Assembly (NCBI GenBank): GCA_037833965.1
Contig: AP031354.1
Location: 20,996,001 to 21,060,000 of the forward strand
DNA length: 64,000 bases
Reading direction: 5' to 3'
Origin: Marchantia polymorpha subsp. ruderalis
Taxonomy: Eukaryota > Streptophyta > Marchantiopsida > Marchantiales > Marchantiaceae
Shown: positions 39,381 to 49,745 of the stretch, piece by piece
How the letters are laid out: every line of letters starts with the position of its first letter
Position numbering within the stretch: position 1 is the stretch's first letter
The notes under the pieces: model-generated
The model's database searches: none
The model's input: only the letters and a program-made list of their open reading frames with translations
What the model was told of the DNA's origin: nothing
Translations under genes and position numbers: made by a program

Positions 39381-39899
39381 CGTCTCGAGATCATCCAGAG
39401 GCAGATGGCTTGGCTGAGCGTGTTGTCTAGACAGTAAAGAGAGCGTTGCGCAAGTATGGCCTATAGAAGGGGCATCTTGGGGATTGGGATATTTACACCA
39501 TCAATTTATAGGTTCTGTGTGGGAGACTACGTCTATTTACAACAGACTGCACCGACTACGTTGGATGTGACGGCAGGACGCACTATCTTGCGATTGCGAG
39601 AGGTGTTACCTTTTGGAGTTCTCATGTTGGAGGGTCGTGATGGTGTCGTTTGGAAGGATCATGTGCGCAACTGTGCGCCATGCCACCTCCCAAACGTTGA
39701 TGGTACTATGGATCCAAGCTTGACGATTGTACGTGCCGGCTTGAGGTGCATGTTATGTGGGTCAACTGATCAGGCTGCCCATATGTTGGTGTGTGATAGG
39801 TGTTCTAGGGGATGGCACATGTCGTGCTTGACTCCACCTATTGATGTTGTTCCTACTGGACGGTGGGTTTGTCCTCGATGTTCTTCAGAGGGTAGATGA
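39381..39899 (+). pseudogene. Element A integrase tail with PHD finger
   Basis: Starts with the integrase E-motif region (GLAERVV, then TAG for Gln, then TVKRALRKYG). After a break comes a frame with FCVGDYVYLQQTAPTTLDV, a strand-rich GPY/F-like module and a PHD finger of C4HC3 spacing: CMLCGSTDQAAHMLVCDRC, WHMSC and WVCPRC. PHD fingers commonly read histone H3 tails; in this place it replaces the chromodomain of chromoviruses. Confidence 0.8.
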
Positions 39900-40048
39900 C
39901 TTGATCTTCACATGTTATGAATTGCAGATATGCGACTAACGATGGGGCGACATAGCACCCGGCCTACTGGTTAGCGCACCCACGAAGGTGCATAGTATGT
40001 AGTTGTAGATAGAGCTACCTGGGAGTCAGAGGGACCTGATCGCCAGCT

Positions 40049-40167
40049 AGGGGGACGAGTTGTGATACCTTTGTGTGTGGACACTCTCGTTCCTTGTGTA
40101 TATGTGTGAGTTGTGAGTAGAGCATGTCAGCGATGTATGATGTATGTCGATACCGAGTCGCACGACA
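40049..40167 (+). repeat. Polypurine tract and terminal repeat of element A
   Basis: CTAGGGGGACGAG (polypurine tract) is followed by TTGTGATACC... ending CGCACGACA, which abuts the target duplication. This 107-bp segment corresponds to the 120-bp repeat found twice at the matching end of B. The LTR core with the CTCGAAGAAC hairpin is missing here. Confidence 0.65.
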
Positions 40168-40172
40168 AACTT

Positions 40173-40703
40173 CTCATCATTGGCGTCTATGATAACTCAA
40201 AGTTTTGCTATATACCAATAAATCATCTAGAAAAACAATAAAATTTTTATCCACATAAGGGCAAAAGATATCATTCATCAATCCCAATTGATTGATTAAT
40301 TGATGCATTAATGAGATCAAAAGGCATCACTGGATATTGAAAGTGGCCATATCTAGTACAAAAAGTAGTCTTGTGGACATCTTCATCTGAAATTTGAATT
40401 TGATTGTAACCGCTTCTCAAATCTAGCTTGGTGAAGTACTTTGCTCCTTGAAGTTGATCAAACAAATCATCCATACGAGGTAATGGATATTTGTTTTGCA
40501 CCGTTTGCTGATTCAACCCGCGATAATCGATGCATAGTCTCATGGATCCATCCTTCTTCTTCACAAAGAGCACTGGAGCTCCATAAGGTGAAACACTTGA
40601 TTGAATGAATCCCTTGCTCAACATCTCCTCCACTTGAGCTTTGCATTCTTTCAATTCGTTTAAAGCCAAACGATATGGAGCTTTGCAAGTTGATGTACTT
40701 CAA
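40173..40703 (-). pseudogene. Chromovirus reverse transcriptase, N-terminal part
   Basis: Contains the RT landmarks [52 protein letters not shown] and [15 protein letters not shown], then FLDDLLVYSKT, the catalytic box with the first YxDD position changed. The frame is broken near 40,270, and element A interrupts just past the catalytic box. Confidence 0.9.
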
Positions 40704-41266
40704 GGTATAACCTCAATCTTGTGATCTACTCGCCTCTTTGGTGGTAATCCTGTAGGTATGTCATCTGGAAAAACATCTTTATACTCCATAAAAATATCGA
40801 TCAAGGACTCCGGGATGTAAGGTTTGTCCGTGGACCCAATATCTTTTATAAGTCCAAGTAAACATACATCATCTCTAGAAATGGATGTTGTACTCATCAC
40901 AAAGAGGGGTAAATTCCTATTCTGAGATCTAATTCTATTTCCATAGATCTTCCATCCACTTCTTGTAATCACTTTTCTTCTCCAATCTACCTTCGTATTA
41001 TATTGTTCCATCCATGGCATTCCAAGTATGACATCATATCGAGCTAAACGAATTACTCTCCATTCAAAGCTCTCTTGGTATCTACCTATAGATAATTCTA
41101 CACTCCGTGGTAGTGTTTCTATCACTTCAATTTGCCCATTTGGCAATTTAACTTCTTCACTCACGTCCTTCATCAACATCAAACCTAACTTCATAGCAAC
41201 ATTTCTTGATAAAAAATTCTTAGTTGTTTTAGGATCAATTAAAACTCTCACCTTGTGTCCTTCCAT
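40700..41266 (-). pseudogene. Chromovirus protease and linker
   Basis: A 188-codon frame with VRVLIDPKTTKNFLSRNVA, the position of the retropepsin D-S/T-G loop, but the catalytic triad reads D-P-K, so protease activity is lost. It continues with DVILGMPWMEQYN, another typical feature, and runs up to RT. Confidence 0.8.
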
Positions 41267-42548
41267 GAAACCATCAGTGACAATGAGTTAAGCTTGTTTC
41301 TTACTCCTTCCATGAGCTCCCAACCATTGCCTTCTTCCAACCTCGCCTTTTCTTTGTTTTGTAGAACCAATAAGGCCGCGAGGCAAGTTTCCTGGTGATC
41401 TTTGTTTCCCAAAACTTCTTCCTCCACCTCTTCATACTCTATCTCCTCCATGTTGTTGAACAGTCGTCGCTGCATGGGCCGTCCTTCTTGTTTGACAATT
41501 CGACAAAACTTGGCAATGTGATCCATTCGTCCACATGCATAGCATTGACGATTGTCACGAATTCCAGCTCCTCCTCGAACCATTCCGTTATTTGCATAAC
41601 CTTTTTGCAAATTTCGAACTCCTGGTCGCAGAATCTCACCTCCAAATCTTGGTGGTGGTACTCTTGTTGGTGCAAAACCTTCTCTACGTCAAAGGTTTTC
41701 CAACTCCATTGGTGTTGGACCAGATGGATCTCAAAAATTGCTTACTGGTTCACCGTGTGTGACACCAAAAGCACCCAAAATTTGTTGAGCAATTGCGATT
41801 GCTTCATTCACAGTAGATGGATTGCTTATCATCACCATCTTTCAAATTCGATCCTTCAAGCCTCGTTTGAACACGTCCAAGGCTTCAGCTCTACTCATAT
41901 TCATGATAGATACTTGAAGATCACAAAATTCTTCAATGTACTCATATATACCTCCTTTTTGTTTCAGATCCCACAACTTCATTCTTGCAGTTTGAAGAGA
42001 ATCCACCGCTTGAAAATTTTGCAGAAGTATTTCCTGCATTCCACTCCACAAAATGGTAGCACCTCGTTATGAAAGCATTCTCTCCTATGTTGTGTACCTG
42101 TGAGAGCCTTATCCATAAGATAAGATCTCATGAACATTCCTGCAATATAATTAGAAACATGAATATGGGATAAATGAATATTCATCCTCATAATACTTCC
42201 CTCTAACACTCTCATTGCTCTACTCTCTTTTGTAAGCTTCCACCTTATAGGATTTTCCCATTCGAAGCAAAAGATTTGCTTGATCTTCAGTCTCTTGAAG
42301 ACGTCTCCTATTTGCCTCTGCTGCATCAATAGGAGTTTGTTCTGGCTGAACTTGGGAAGCTTGAACTTGAGGTTCAACTTCCATCTCTCCAACTCTCTCT
42401 CTCTCTCTACTTTCTCACTCTTCAATGCGAAGATTTTATCTTCCATAGCTTGTTGCTTGGTATGACCATCTACTATCGCTTTTCTCAACTCCTTCATCTC
42501 CGCCATGATTGCATTGAGAACCTCACCCATATCGATTGATGTCCCCAT
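41267..42548 (-). pseudogene. Chromovirus Gag
   Basis: From 42,548 a start region MGTSIDMGEVLNAIMAEM and a coiled-coil-like Lys/Glu-rich helix; further on a Gag core with AVDSLQTARMKLWDLKQK (about 41,990) and a single CCHC knuckle CYACGRMDHIAKFC (about 41,525-41,566). Several frameshifts and stops separate these blocks. A CT run lies at about 42,386-42,412. Confidence 0.75.
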
Positions 42549-43039
42549 GCTTTCTCAAGAAAATCTCTCCATATCCTCTTCTGTCGATATACTGTTCTAA
42601 TCTCTACATAAGTGCTGAACCGAACCGGGACAGATGGTTCGCGATTCAAATCCATGAAACATTCAGTATAGAATGTATATAGTACAATCCCAAGTCTCTC
42701 CATAAATAACTATTGGAAGAATCAATGGCACTCTCGATTCCATCACTCTAGTCATAAAATGTGCACCCCAACAAGCCACAAGGTACATCCAAAAATGATG
42801 TTTCTCCATGCAACGAAGGTGAATATCGTATAGGTTAGAAATTGGCCAGTGCGGTACTGGATTTCTGTCAATCCCATCTGCAGAACCACAATTTCCTCCT
42901 TCCACCTCTCTCTACATGCAGATGAATGACCTTTGCCAACCTCTATACACTCTCAAAACTGCACTCCATCATCACTCACTTGCTATTCCATGAGGGGTAA
43001 TCCACACTCAAGGAAAGAGCAAGATTGCTCTTATACCAT
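42549..43039 (-). other. Chromovirus leader with primer-binding site
   Basis: Untranslated region between 5' LTR and gag. At 43,027-43,039 the minus strand reads ATGGTATAAGAGC, a one-base variant of the initiator-Met tRNA primer site used by many plant LTR elements. Confidence 0.75.
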
Positions 43040-43459
43040 TGTAACACTAGGGTTAAGAGAGAAGCTCACTTGAAGATAGAAACGTAAACTCTGAAGATGA
43101 AAGATACCAACAATGGTTCTCCTCTCCCTTATATAGCTCTCACCAACAAGTACAAGGAGATAAGATCTTATCCCCACCATCCATCCCACTCCTAGTGGAT
43201 GGATGACGTGGCGGATAACCCTAACAAGCACACGGATCGCTAACGTGACACTCCCAACTAACACACTAACTAACACACTCAATCCTTACCTACAAGCACA
43301 CGGATTGCTGACATGGCATTGTCAAGTAACACATCCACTTTGTACCTACCAAGTGCGCGGATCGCTGATGTGTCAGCTATCACTAGTGCACACTAAAGTA
43401 TCTATATCAATATTTAGGATAACCTCTACTTTAGTTCTAACTAACTAAAGATGGTTACA
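43040..43459 (-). repeat. Chromovirus 5' LTR
   Basis: 420 bp with ends TGTAACCATC... and ...CTAGTGTTACA in the element's direction. It keeps more C/G than the 3' LTR, which has extra C-to-T and G-to-A changes. Confidence 0.85.
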
Positions 43460-44669
43460 GTCGCTGTGTCTGAAGAACGTGTACGCATGACCGTTCCCAT
43501 CAAGCTTAGATCGCCCAATGCTCGGGCTAGATTAAAGATCAAAGCAAGGCAATAGATATTGGAAGCGGGACAGTAGCACGGAGAGTAGAGCTGCTACATC
43601 GCGAGGGCATCCCAACCTAAAAACAAGAACAGAGTTGAATGGAGAAACTGAGGTGAGAGAGAAGGAAGTGCCAGTGGAGGAGGACCTTCGGACTTATGTG
43701 GTAAGCCCTACGCTAGTAGTGTCACGCCGGTGCACGAGGAAGGAGAAAGGTAAGGGTGTCGTAAGGAAGGAAGTACCTCCCGGACGTGATCAAGTTCCTT
43801 CAGCAAGTATTAGGATAAGGGTTTATGTGGAGAAGCCAGCCAAAGTATTGGCAGTGTCGTCAGACACAGAGGAAGACCCTTTGGCCATGGAGAAAGTCAC
43901 TAAGAGGGTAGTAGAAGACATAGTAGGAGAGGCGGTTGCACCACAGAAGGTGGTGTCACCACGGACGTCCACCGGGACGGTCATATTGGAGACGGGCAAG
44001 GATCCTTCAGCGGAGGAGATACAGTCGCAAGTACTCAATGCCGCGGACGTTCTGTGTGGGCATGTGCAACCGTTACTCCAGTATCTTGACCTCAAGCGTG
44101 AGAAGTATACAGGAACCACCAACAACGGATCTTACGTGGAGCTAGTACGTAATAGGATGCGGGCAAAGGTGGCAACAACTTCCGCAGTAGCAGCGAAAGA
44201 ACGGCAGTTGTAGGAGACAGAGGCGAAGTACAAGGTACTTTAAAAAGATTGGCCAAGGAAGTCAAGAAGCGGAGGTATTTGGAAAAGACCTGTGAGGGTC
44301 TTCGTGAGGACATTGAGGTCGCTATATATGCGACGGTGGATCTCCGAAATACGCTGGAAGCGTCTTGGACCGCCTACAATGCAGAGTCGCAGAGGATTGA
44401 CGAACTCACGGCAACTTTGAAGAGGAAGGATTATGAGCATGAAGCCGAGCTAGCAAGAGATGAAGGATCTGGCAGAGTGCGAAGTTGATAAGATTGCGGA
44501 TCGAGAATTGGAAAAGAAGCTGGAGGCCTAGTGCAATGAGTTGAGGTCTCAAAGATCGCAAGCCGAGGAGCAGTTATGTGAGATGGAGGTGAAACTTTCG
44601 GAAGTAGAAGAGAAGAACCGACAGTTAGCGGAGCAGACGAACGACGCCTTGACTAAGAAGGTGAACTGG
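43460..44669 (+). pseudogene. K1: C-terminal half of the coiled-coil mobile-family ORF
   Basis: Plus-strand frames at 43,635-44,213, 44,249-44,488 and on to 44,669 correspond to the second half of the D-type protein: a charged linker with RRCTRKEKGKGVVRKEVPP, then the family motif QPLLQYLDLKREKYTG and SYVELVRNRMR, then a Lys/Glu-rich coiled coil. A TAG after KERQL and later stops break it. The N-terminal domain is missing on the left, where the chromovirus LTR abuts, and the right end is cut by another copy's terminus at 44,670. Confidence 0.75.
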
Positions 44670-44815
44670 TGTAATGACAGACAAATACCAAAATGAGGCA
44701 TAATGGAACAGATCTGATCCCACGAGGATAGAAACAACCACAAAAGTCACGATTTGCAATGTGCAAACTCGCACAAAGATGAAAGCGCGGCGGCTGATAA
44801 TCGATGATGGTTGCA
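44670..44815 (-). repeat. Terminal fragment of another K copy
   Basis: Begins TGTAATGACAGACAAATACC and carries the family's terminal block (ATCCCACGAGGATAG, CAAAAGTCACGATTTG) for about 90 bp, then unrelated sequence to 44,815. It abuts K1 exactly at the TG end, so it is probably the relic of an insertion into K1. Confidence 0.6.
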
Positions 44816-44821
44816 TGTAAT
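44816..44821 (-). repeat. Left tip of K3, split off by K2
   Basis: TGTAAT here, joined to the sequence after K2 (GTAATGACAAACAAATACC from 49,228) with one GTAAT copy removed, restores the family terminus TGTAATGACAAAC. K2 therefore landed within the first bases of K3. Confidence 0.75.
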
Positions 44822-45388
44822 TGTAATAATAGACAAATACCAAAATGGAGCATAATGGTATAGATCCGATCCCACGAGGACAGAAACAAACACAAAAGTC
44901 ATGATTTGTCACAAGATAGCATTCTATTACGAAGTTTTACTTCTTAGGCCAATGCTACTCCCAGAAGACACTACTCAGCTAGAGCCGAAGACTCAGAAGG
45001 TAGTGCAAAACCGTACTCACAACCTGAAAATTTTCCAAACACAACCTGCAAGAATCGCAAGCGATCTCACACTTATATTTCAGGGGGAAAACTTCCCAGC
45101 ACTGCATACATCTCAACACACTTATCGGAATACACATACCCAAACTTGCTTAAATCCCGCGGTAACCCCAGGCTATCCAAAACATCCAGGCCAAATATTC
45201 ACAACTCCTATCGCGGTAACTTCGACAAACAGGAGCGCGCCGTGCTCGATGTCTGGATCACACATCAGTACAGGGACACACAACGAAGACAGAATGATAG
45301 TTGAGACAAGTCAATTGACAGAAAAAACTCCCAAGGAAAGAGACTTGGGCCTCTTTATTCACAATGGCAACTCTGGGATATCAACCTC

Positions 45389-46854
45389 CTAAGGCGAATC
45401 GACCTCAAGAGCTGTGCCGTCCGATGTAACGGTTACAGCATCGTCTGAACTACTCTCTACTCCTAATCTACGCAACACGTTTACAATCTCAACTTCTACA
45501 TTCTGGCGCGCCTCATTCAATTCCTCTGAAAATGAATTAACTAACTCTACAATCTGTTTGTGTCCTGTGGATCCGCTAGACTTCGCGCTCATCAGCCGTC
45601 GCTTGAGCAGACCCAGTTTCAACCACTTCACCGAATCCAATCCTCACATCGCGAACCCGTTCAGGCACTTCTCTAACCGCAATCTCAACACGTCGGTTGA
45701 ATACTCCCACAGCTGACGATAGGCATCCTCTGCCTTTTGCATTCTCCTCTGCGACTCTTCCGATCTCATCTCTCCGACTTCCCTAACTTCTCCCGTAACC
45801 GTCAACAGTCAGATTCAACTTTAATCTACATTCGACCTCCGAAGACTTGGCCGACTCGTACTCTACCAATTTCTTGGCCCAATCCTTCAACTCATCTTCA
45901 TGCTTCTGATTTCCCGCCGACAGACTTGCTAATAACTCCTCCGCAGGTCGGAATTCTGTTTCGTACTTTGCGTCAATCTCCGAGATTTGCCTACGAAGAT
46001 CTTCCTTCGCCGTCTTCGTACCTGCGAGCTTGCCTTGAAGTTCTTCAGCGATGCGAGCTTCTTCGGCTCTTCGGACCTCCAACTGAGCAAGGTCTTCAAT
46101 ATGCTTCTTCTCTCGTCTCTCCGCTGTCGTGATCAATCGCTCCGCCCTTTTGACTGCTACATCGTAAGCTTCCTTGGATTCCTCCAACCTCAACATCAAA
46201 TCCACTATTACCTTCTGGGCATTCTCATTAGAGGTACGAAGTCCTCCGCAGGTCTCTTCCAACTCTGCACAACGTCCCGATTCCTTCTCTAGATTCAGCT
46301 GCAGCACTTCACACTCACTTTCCTTCTCCCGAAGCTCGGCTTCTCGCTCCCGCAATGTTGCCTTCACTGCCGCACACGCGGCTGACAAGGTTGCAGCTCG
46401 CTCCCGTGCCAATGCAGTCGCGGAATCCCACTCCCTCTTTATTGCAACTGCTCTCTTAAGCTTTGTTCTGTTCCTGATCATCTGAACGTAGAATCCTGGC
46501 TCCTTCGATACAGCATACTTCTTTCTCTTCCCGTCCAAGTACTTTAACAATGGTACTACACTATCCTGCAAGAATTCAGGAAATGTAACTTCCAATGTCT
46601 TCACCTCTTTGCCCGAAGTCTTCTTCCCTTCTTCGGGTCTCATCTCTTCCACATGAGACGTCGGCAATGTAATGCCCTCGGCTTCCACCACCGTTCCTCA
46701 TACCCTTGCGACAACCTGTTCCAGATTCTCCTCGCTCAAAGTAAACTCCTTCTCCAGGTCCTCGTTCATCTTCATCTGGGATGTCCCTTCGCCTTGCGCA
46801 GACCGTGTCTGCTCCGAAGACAAAGAAATCAGACTTACCAATTCCGTTCCCTCG
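45389..46854 (-). pseudogene. K2 ORF, C-terminal coiled-coil half
   Basis: The 302-codon frame at 45,783-46,691 holds the family motif VVPLLKYLDGKRKKYAVS with FYVQMIRNR, then about 200 residues of heptad-like Glu/Lys/Leu-rich coiled coil. The frame at 45,389-45,640 adds the C-terminal piece EIVNVLRRLGVESSSDD, which matches the end of the intact D protein (VSAALQRLGLRS). Two breaks separate this from the N-terminal half and from its own tail, so K2 no longer makes the full protein. Confidence 0.75.
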
Positions 46855-46855
46855 T

Positions 46856-47986
46856 TCAAAGGTTCTGCCAGGATATATCTGCCGGATCTTCAATTGACGC
46901 CTCCGAAGGTACCTCTAACTTCACAGATCGCATTACCTCGCTATTTGCGACTTCGGATGTGTTCATAATTGGTGCCACCGTCTTCTCCACACTACTATCT
47001 GACAGCTCAACTGTCACCAGCCTCCGTTTTGCCCTCTTCTTTAGTCTTGCACGAGTTCTGTGCTGTCTGGCTCCACTCACTTCCATATCCATCCTTCTTA
47101 CCGTGTGGGCCAATTCTTCCTCATCATCGCTTACGACCTTCCTCTTCTTTGCCACTCGCCTCTCTAGCTGCTCCTGCCTTGGAACCACGTCCACCTGCAC
47201 TGGTGCTCGAGAGGTAGTGTGTGTCAGAATTGCGGGAGATGGGTTCTCGTCTTCGGTCCCTTCACTGGACTCCACTGTAAAGCTCTCCCGCTCCCTCGGA
47301 AATCGCTTTTCCTCCTCCCTCGTAAGCAATCCCATTCCTCGATAGAAATGCACCAGAAAGGGGGTAAGATGGCTGGTCATCGATTCTGTCCATCGACCAT
47401 ACGCATTCATCCAGACAAGATCGTAAAAGATCCTTGCCCAATGTACGCGTTGTTCCTTCAAAATGCGCTCGAAGAATCCCACCAGCCAGGCCGTCACATA
47501 CGTCGTGCGCGCTGGCCGTAAGATGTGCATGATCCCCAACGCGATCGCCCTTCTCTTTAAATCCTTATAATCAACAGTCTTCCATCCATTTATTCCCTGT
47601 CTTCTCGTCTCGAAGAGAGGTCCGTAGGAGAATTCCTCGACACGCGTAAGTCCTACGCTATTCTTGTCAAACAGAAGGTCTCCGTCGCTTCCCGCACACT
47701 GTCCCATGACTTTTGTCCAATGCTCGACGGTCCACAACATGGGATTACCTCGGAGCTCCTCGCCCTTGGTCGCGCTCTTGTCCATAACCTCCTTCCAGAT
47801 ACTCGCTGAGACGCAATTCCAATTCCATAGAAGGAATCCTAACCGCAGTTCCCTCAACTCGTGTCTGAAGGGTCTCAATTCCTCATACGGCACCTTGAAG
47901 GGAAATAATTTCCTCACCTTCTCACTGTTCTTGGGCGCCATGTGTTCAATTTGCGCTTCGCAGATCGCGGTTTGGCTCAATTGCAA
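46856..47986 (-). pseudogene. K2 ORF, N-terminal domain and linker
   Basis: A 376-codon frame. By comparison with K4 and D, translation should start at MAPKNSEKVRKLFPFKVPYE (about 47,941). The globular domain has LGFLLWNWNCVSASIW, WTVEHWTKVMGQCAGSDGDL, LTRVEEFSYGPLF, GWKTVDYKDLKRRAIALGIM, RVHWARIFYDLVW and LTPFLVHFYRGMGLLTREEE; all have counterparts in D. A charged, Arg-rich linker follows. I do not recognise the domain from known families. Its pattern distantly recalls the 'putative plant transposon protein' domain of large plant gypsy elements, a guess only. Confidence 0.75.
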
Positions 47987-49227
47987 TTCCTCTCGCTCTC
48001 AATCGTTCTTGCTCGATACCGCAATGTCGGCGAGCAGTCTCCTCTTACTGCCTTTACCCTTGAAGCCCTAACATTGCTGTCTCATGCGCCTCGTAGAACT
48101 TCCGACGCGTGCGAACCTCGTCCGGCCCGTTACATGATTTGAAATTGATTCCGATGTCTTCGCCGAAGACGCAGCTCTTCGTGCTGCAACCTCCGGGCTG
48201 ACTCTCACTCAGGTTTACCTCTGATGGCTTTGTGGTAGCGCATCATGGTTCTAGAAGACTAAGATTCATACTCTCACTCATGTCCCAAACACCTTCTCTT
48301 ACAAACTCTCATGTATCACTCCAGCTCACACACAACTCTCCTCACATCACCCTCTTCACATAAATGCAAACACACGTCGATACTCCAAGATACTCAAAAA
48401 CTTCACTCCTTCATTACTGAAACAAGTCCTCACACATGACTCTCCAAACTTGCTTGAGAGGTGCTACTCTACCTCTCTATTTATACTACTTGAGAAGTTA
48501 CCATAGTAACATGTGGTAATTTCTCCTAACTTACTTTTACCTAGGTAAGTTTGACTAACCTTCTCTACGTGGCAACATGCCATTGGCCTACCTAAACCTT
48601 CTAGAAGCTTCCGGAATCCAAGGTTGAGGTGGCGACATGCCATTGGAAGCTTTTAAACTTCTACAAGCTTCCTAGCCACTAAGTCAACATTAGACTTAGT
48701 CTAGCCAATCATCTTTCATACATTTAGTCAAACCAATCAAATCCAAGCTTCTAGTCAAATATCTAATCCCTTGGAATCTAGAACTTTTGTATGAGACAAA
48801 ATAGAAGTGCTCATTCCTTGTGAAAGACAAAATAGAAGTGCTCACTCCATTCTTCTAGAACTCCGCTAATTATTCCGCCAACTATAGAGATTGTAGCTAA
48901 ACTTAGTCATGACTAGATAAACTTAGTTATAACTAACTAGTTTAGTCATAACTAGCTAGTCTTAGCTATGCCTTGGCTAATCATCCTTATTCCCTTGACC
49001 ACTTTTAAGACTTAGTACATATGTGCAACACCCAGTCTTACAGTGCGTCTTAAAAAGGCTGCGCCGAAGACGCGAAGATCTGAAGATCTTCTGACGTAGA
49101 CAAATCCTAACTAATCCTGTCATAACTCCTATAAATCTACTCTTTCCACCTTATATAACTATCTTCTACACACATATGTTTATGTTTTTGTTAATTTTTA
49201 AAGAAAAACGAAAAAGTAGGCCCCACA
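47987..49227 (-). other. K2 5' leader
   Basis: Non-coding by inspection. Near the ORF it has a GTCTTCGGCGAAGAC hairpin (about 48,158-48,172) that recurs in K4. Further out are short direct repeats: GTGGCAACATGCCATTGG with a one-base variant (48,571-48,645), and GACAAAATAGAAGTGCTCA twice (48,796-48,843). A second hairpin-like GAAGATCTGAAGATCTTC lies near 49,076. The part at 49,040-49,150 aligns with the K4 leader. Confidence 0.5.
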
Positions 49228-49745
49228 GTAATGACAAACAAATACCAAAATGGAGCATAATGGTACAGATCCGATCCCACGAGTATAGAAACAACCGCAA
49301 AAGTCACGATTTGTCAGAGAATAGCATTCTATTGAAGAGTTTCACTTCTCAGGCCAATGCCACTCTTAGAAGACACTACCTAGCTAGAGCCGAAGACCCG
49401 CAAAGTAGTGCATAACCACAACCACAGCCTGAAACTTTTCAAACTGGGCTTCTCGCTCCTGCAATGTCACCTTCACTGCCGCGCACTCGGTTGCCAAGTT
49501 TGTCGCTCGTTCCCGTGCTAATTCAGTCGCGGAATTCCACTCCCTCTCTACTACTAGTGCTCTCTTGAGCTCAATTCTATTTCTCACCATCTCTACATAA
49601 AATCCTACCTCTTTAGACACAGCATACTTCTCTCTCTTCCCATCCAGACACTTCAGTAATGGGACCACACTATCATGCAAGAAGTTAGGGAAAGAAACAA
49701 CTAACTCCTTCGGTTCCTCCTCAAAAGTCTTCATCTCTTCTGTAG
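49228..49745 (-). pseudogene. K3: 3' part of another copy
   Basis: Starts with the family terminus and subterminal blocks (49,228-49,440), then a minus-strand frame with VVSFPNFLHDSVVPLL, KCLDGKREKYAVSKEVGFYV and the beginning of the coiled coil. Beyond about 49,745 the sequence switches to the leader of K4 in the opposite direction, so K3 is truncated at an inverted junction. Confidence 0.7.

Larger units (their letters stand above)
34455..40167 (+). mobile_element. Element A: internally deleted Ty3/gypsy of the B family
   Basis: Inserted in the chromovirus RT. Its plus-strand content matches element B: Gag with two zinc knuckles, start of protease, then a deletion of about 4 kb that removes the methyltransferase, RT, RNase H and most of integrase, then the integrase tail with PHD finger, a polypurine tract and a terminal repeat ending CGCACGACA. 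The left end begins TGTCATG, matching the start of B's LTR. Between left LTR and gag lies a foreign RING gene fragment on the opposite strand. Several stops are Gln CAG to TAG or Arg CGA to TGA relative to B. It can only move with help from another element. Confidence 0.85.
31815..43459 (-). mobile_element. Ty3/gypsy chromovirus, old, split by element A
   Basis: Two LTRs of the same orientation (31,815-32,222 and 43,040-43,459) bracket gag, protease, RT, RNase H/integrase remains and a C-terminal chromodomain, all on the minus strand. Next to the 5' LTR (right end) the minus strand reads ATGGTATAAGAGC, an initiator-Met tRNA primer site. Next to the 3' LTR it reads AAAAGGAGGGAGG, a polypurine tract. 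RT is interrupted by the 5.7-kb element A with a 5-bp duplication. The two LTRs differ strongly, mostly by transitions, so the insertion is old, and every frame carries stops. No clean target duplication is seen at the outer ends. Confidence 0.9.
44822..49227 (-). mobile_element. K2: nearly complete coiled-coil mobile element
   Basis: A 4.4-kb unit with ends TGTAATAATAG... and ...GGCCCCACA (plus strand), flanked by the exact 5-bp duplication GTAAT (44,817-44,821 and 49,228-49,232). On the minus strand it has a leader of about 1.2 kb, an ORF region (about 47,950 down to 45,389) and a 3' part of about 0.55 kb with the family's subterminal blocks (a TTTCAGGGGGAAA phrase; CCCACGAGGA near the end). 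No LTRs, RT, integrase or transposase are visible. TG...CA ends and a 5-bp duplication are what a retroviral-type integrase makes, so it may borrow enzymes from an LTR element. Confidence 0.75.

Noticed and set aside
46653..47345. Plus-strand 230-codon frame opposite K2
   Set aside because: Mirror of the K2 coding strand; no domain and no counterpart opposite other copies.
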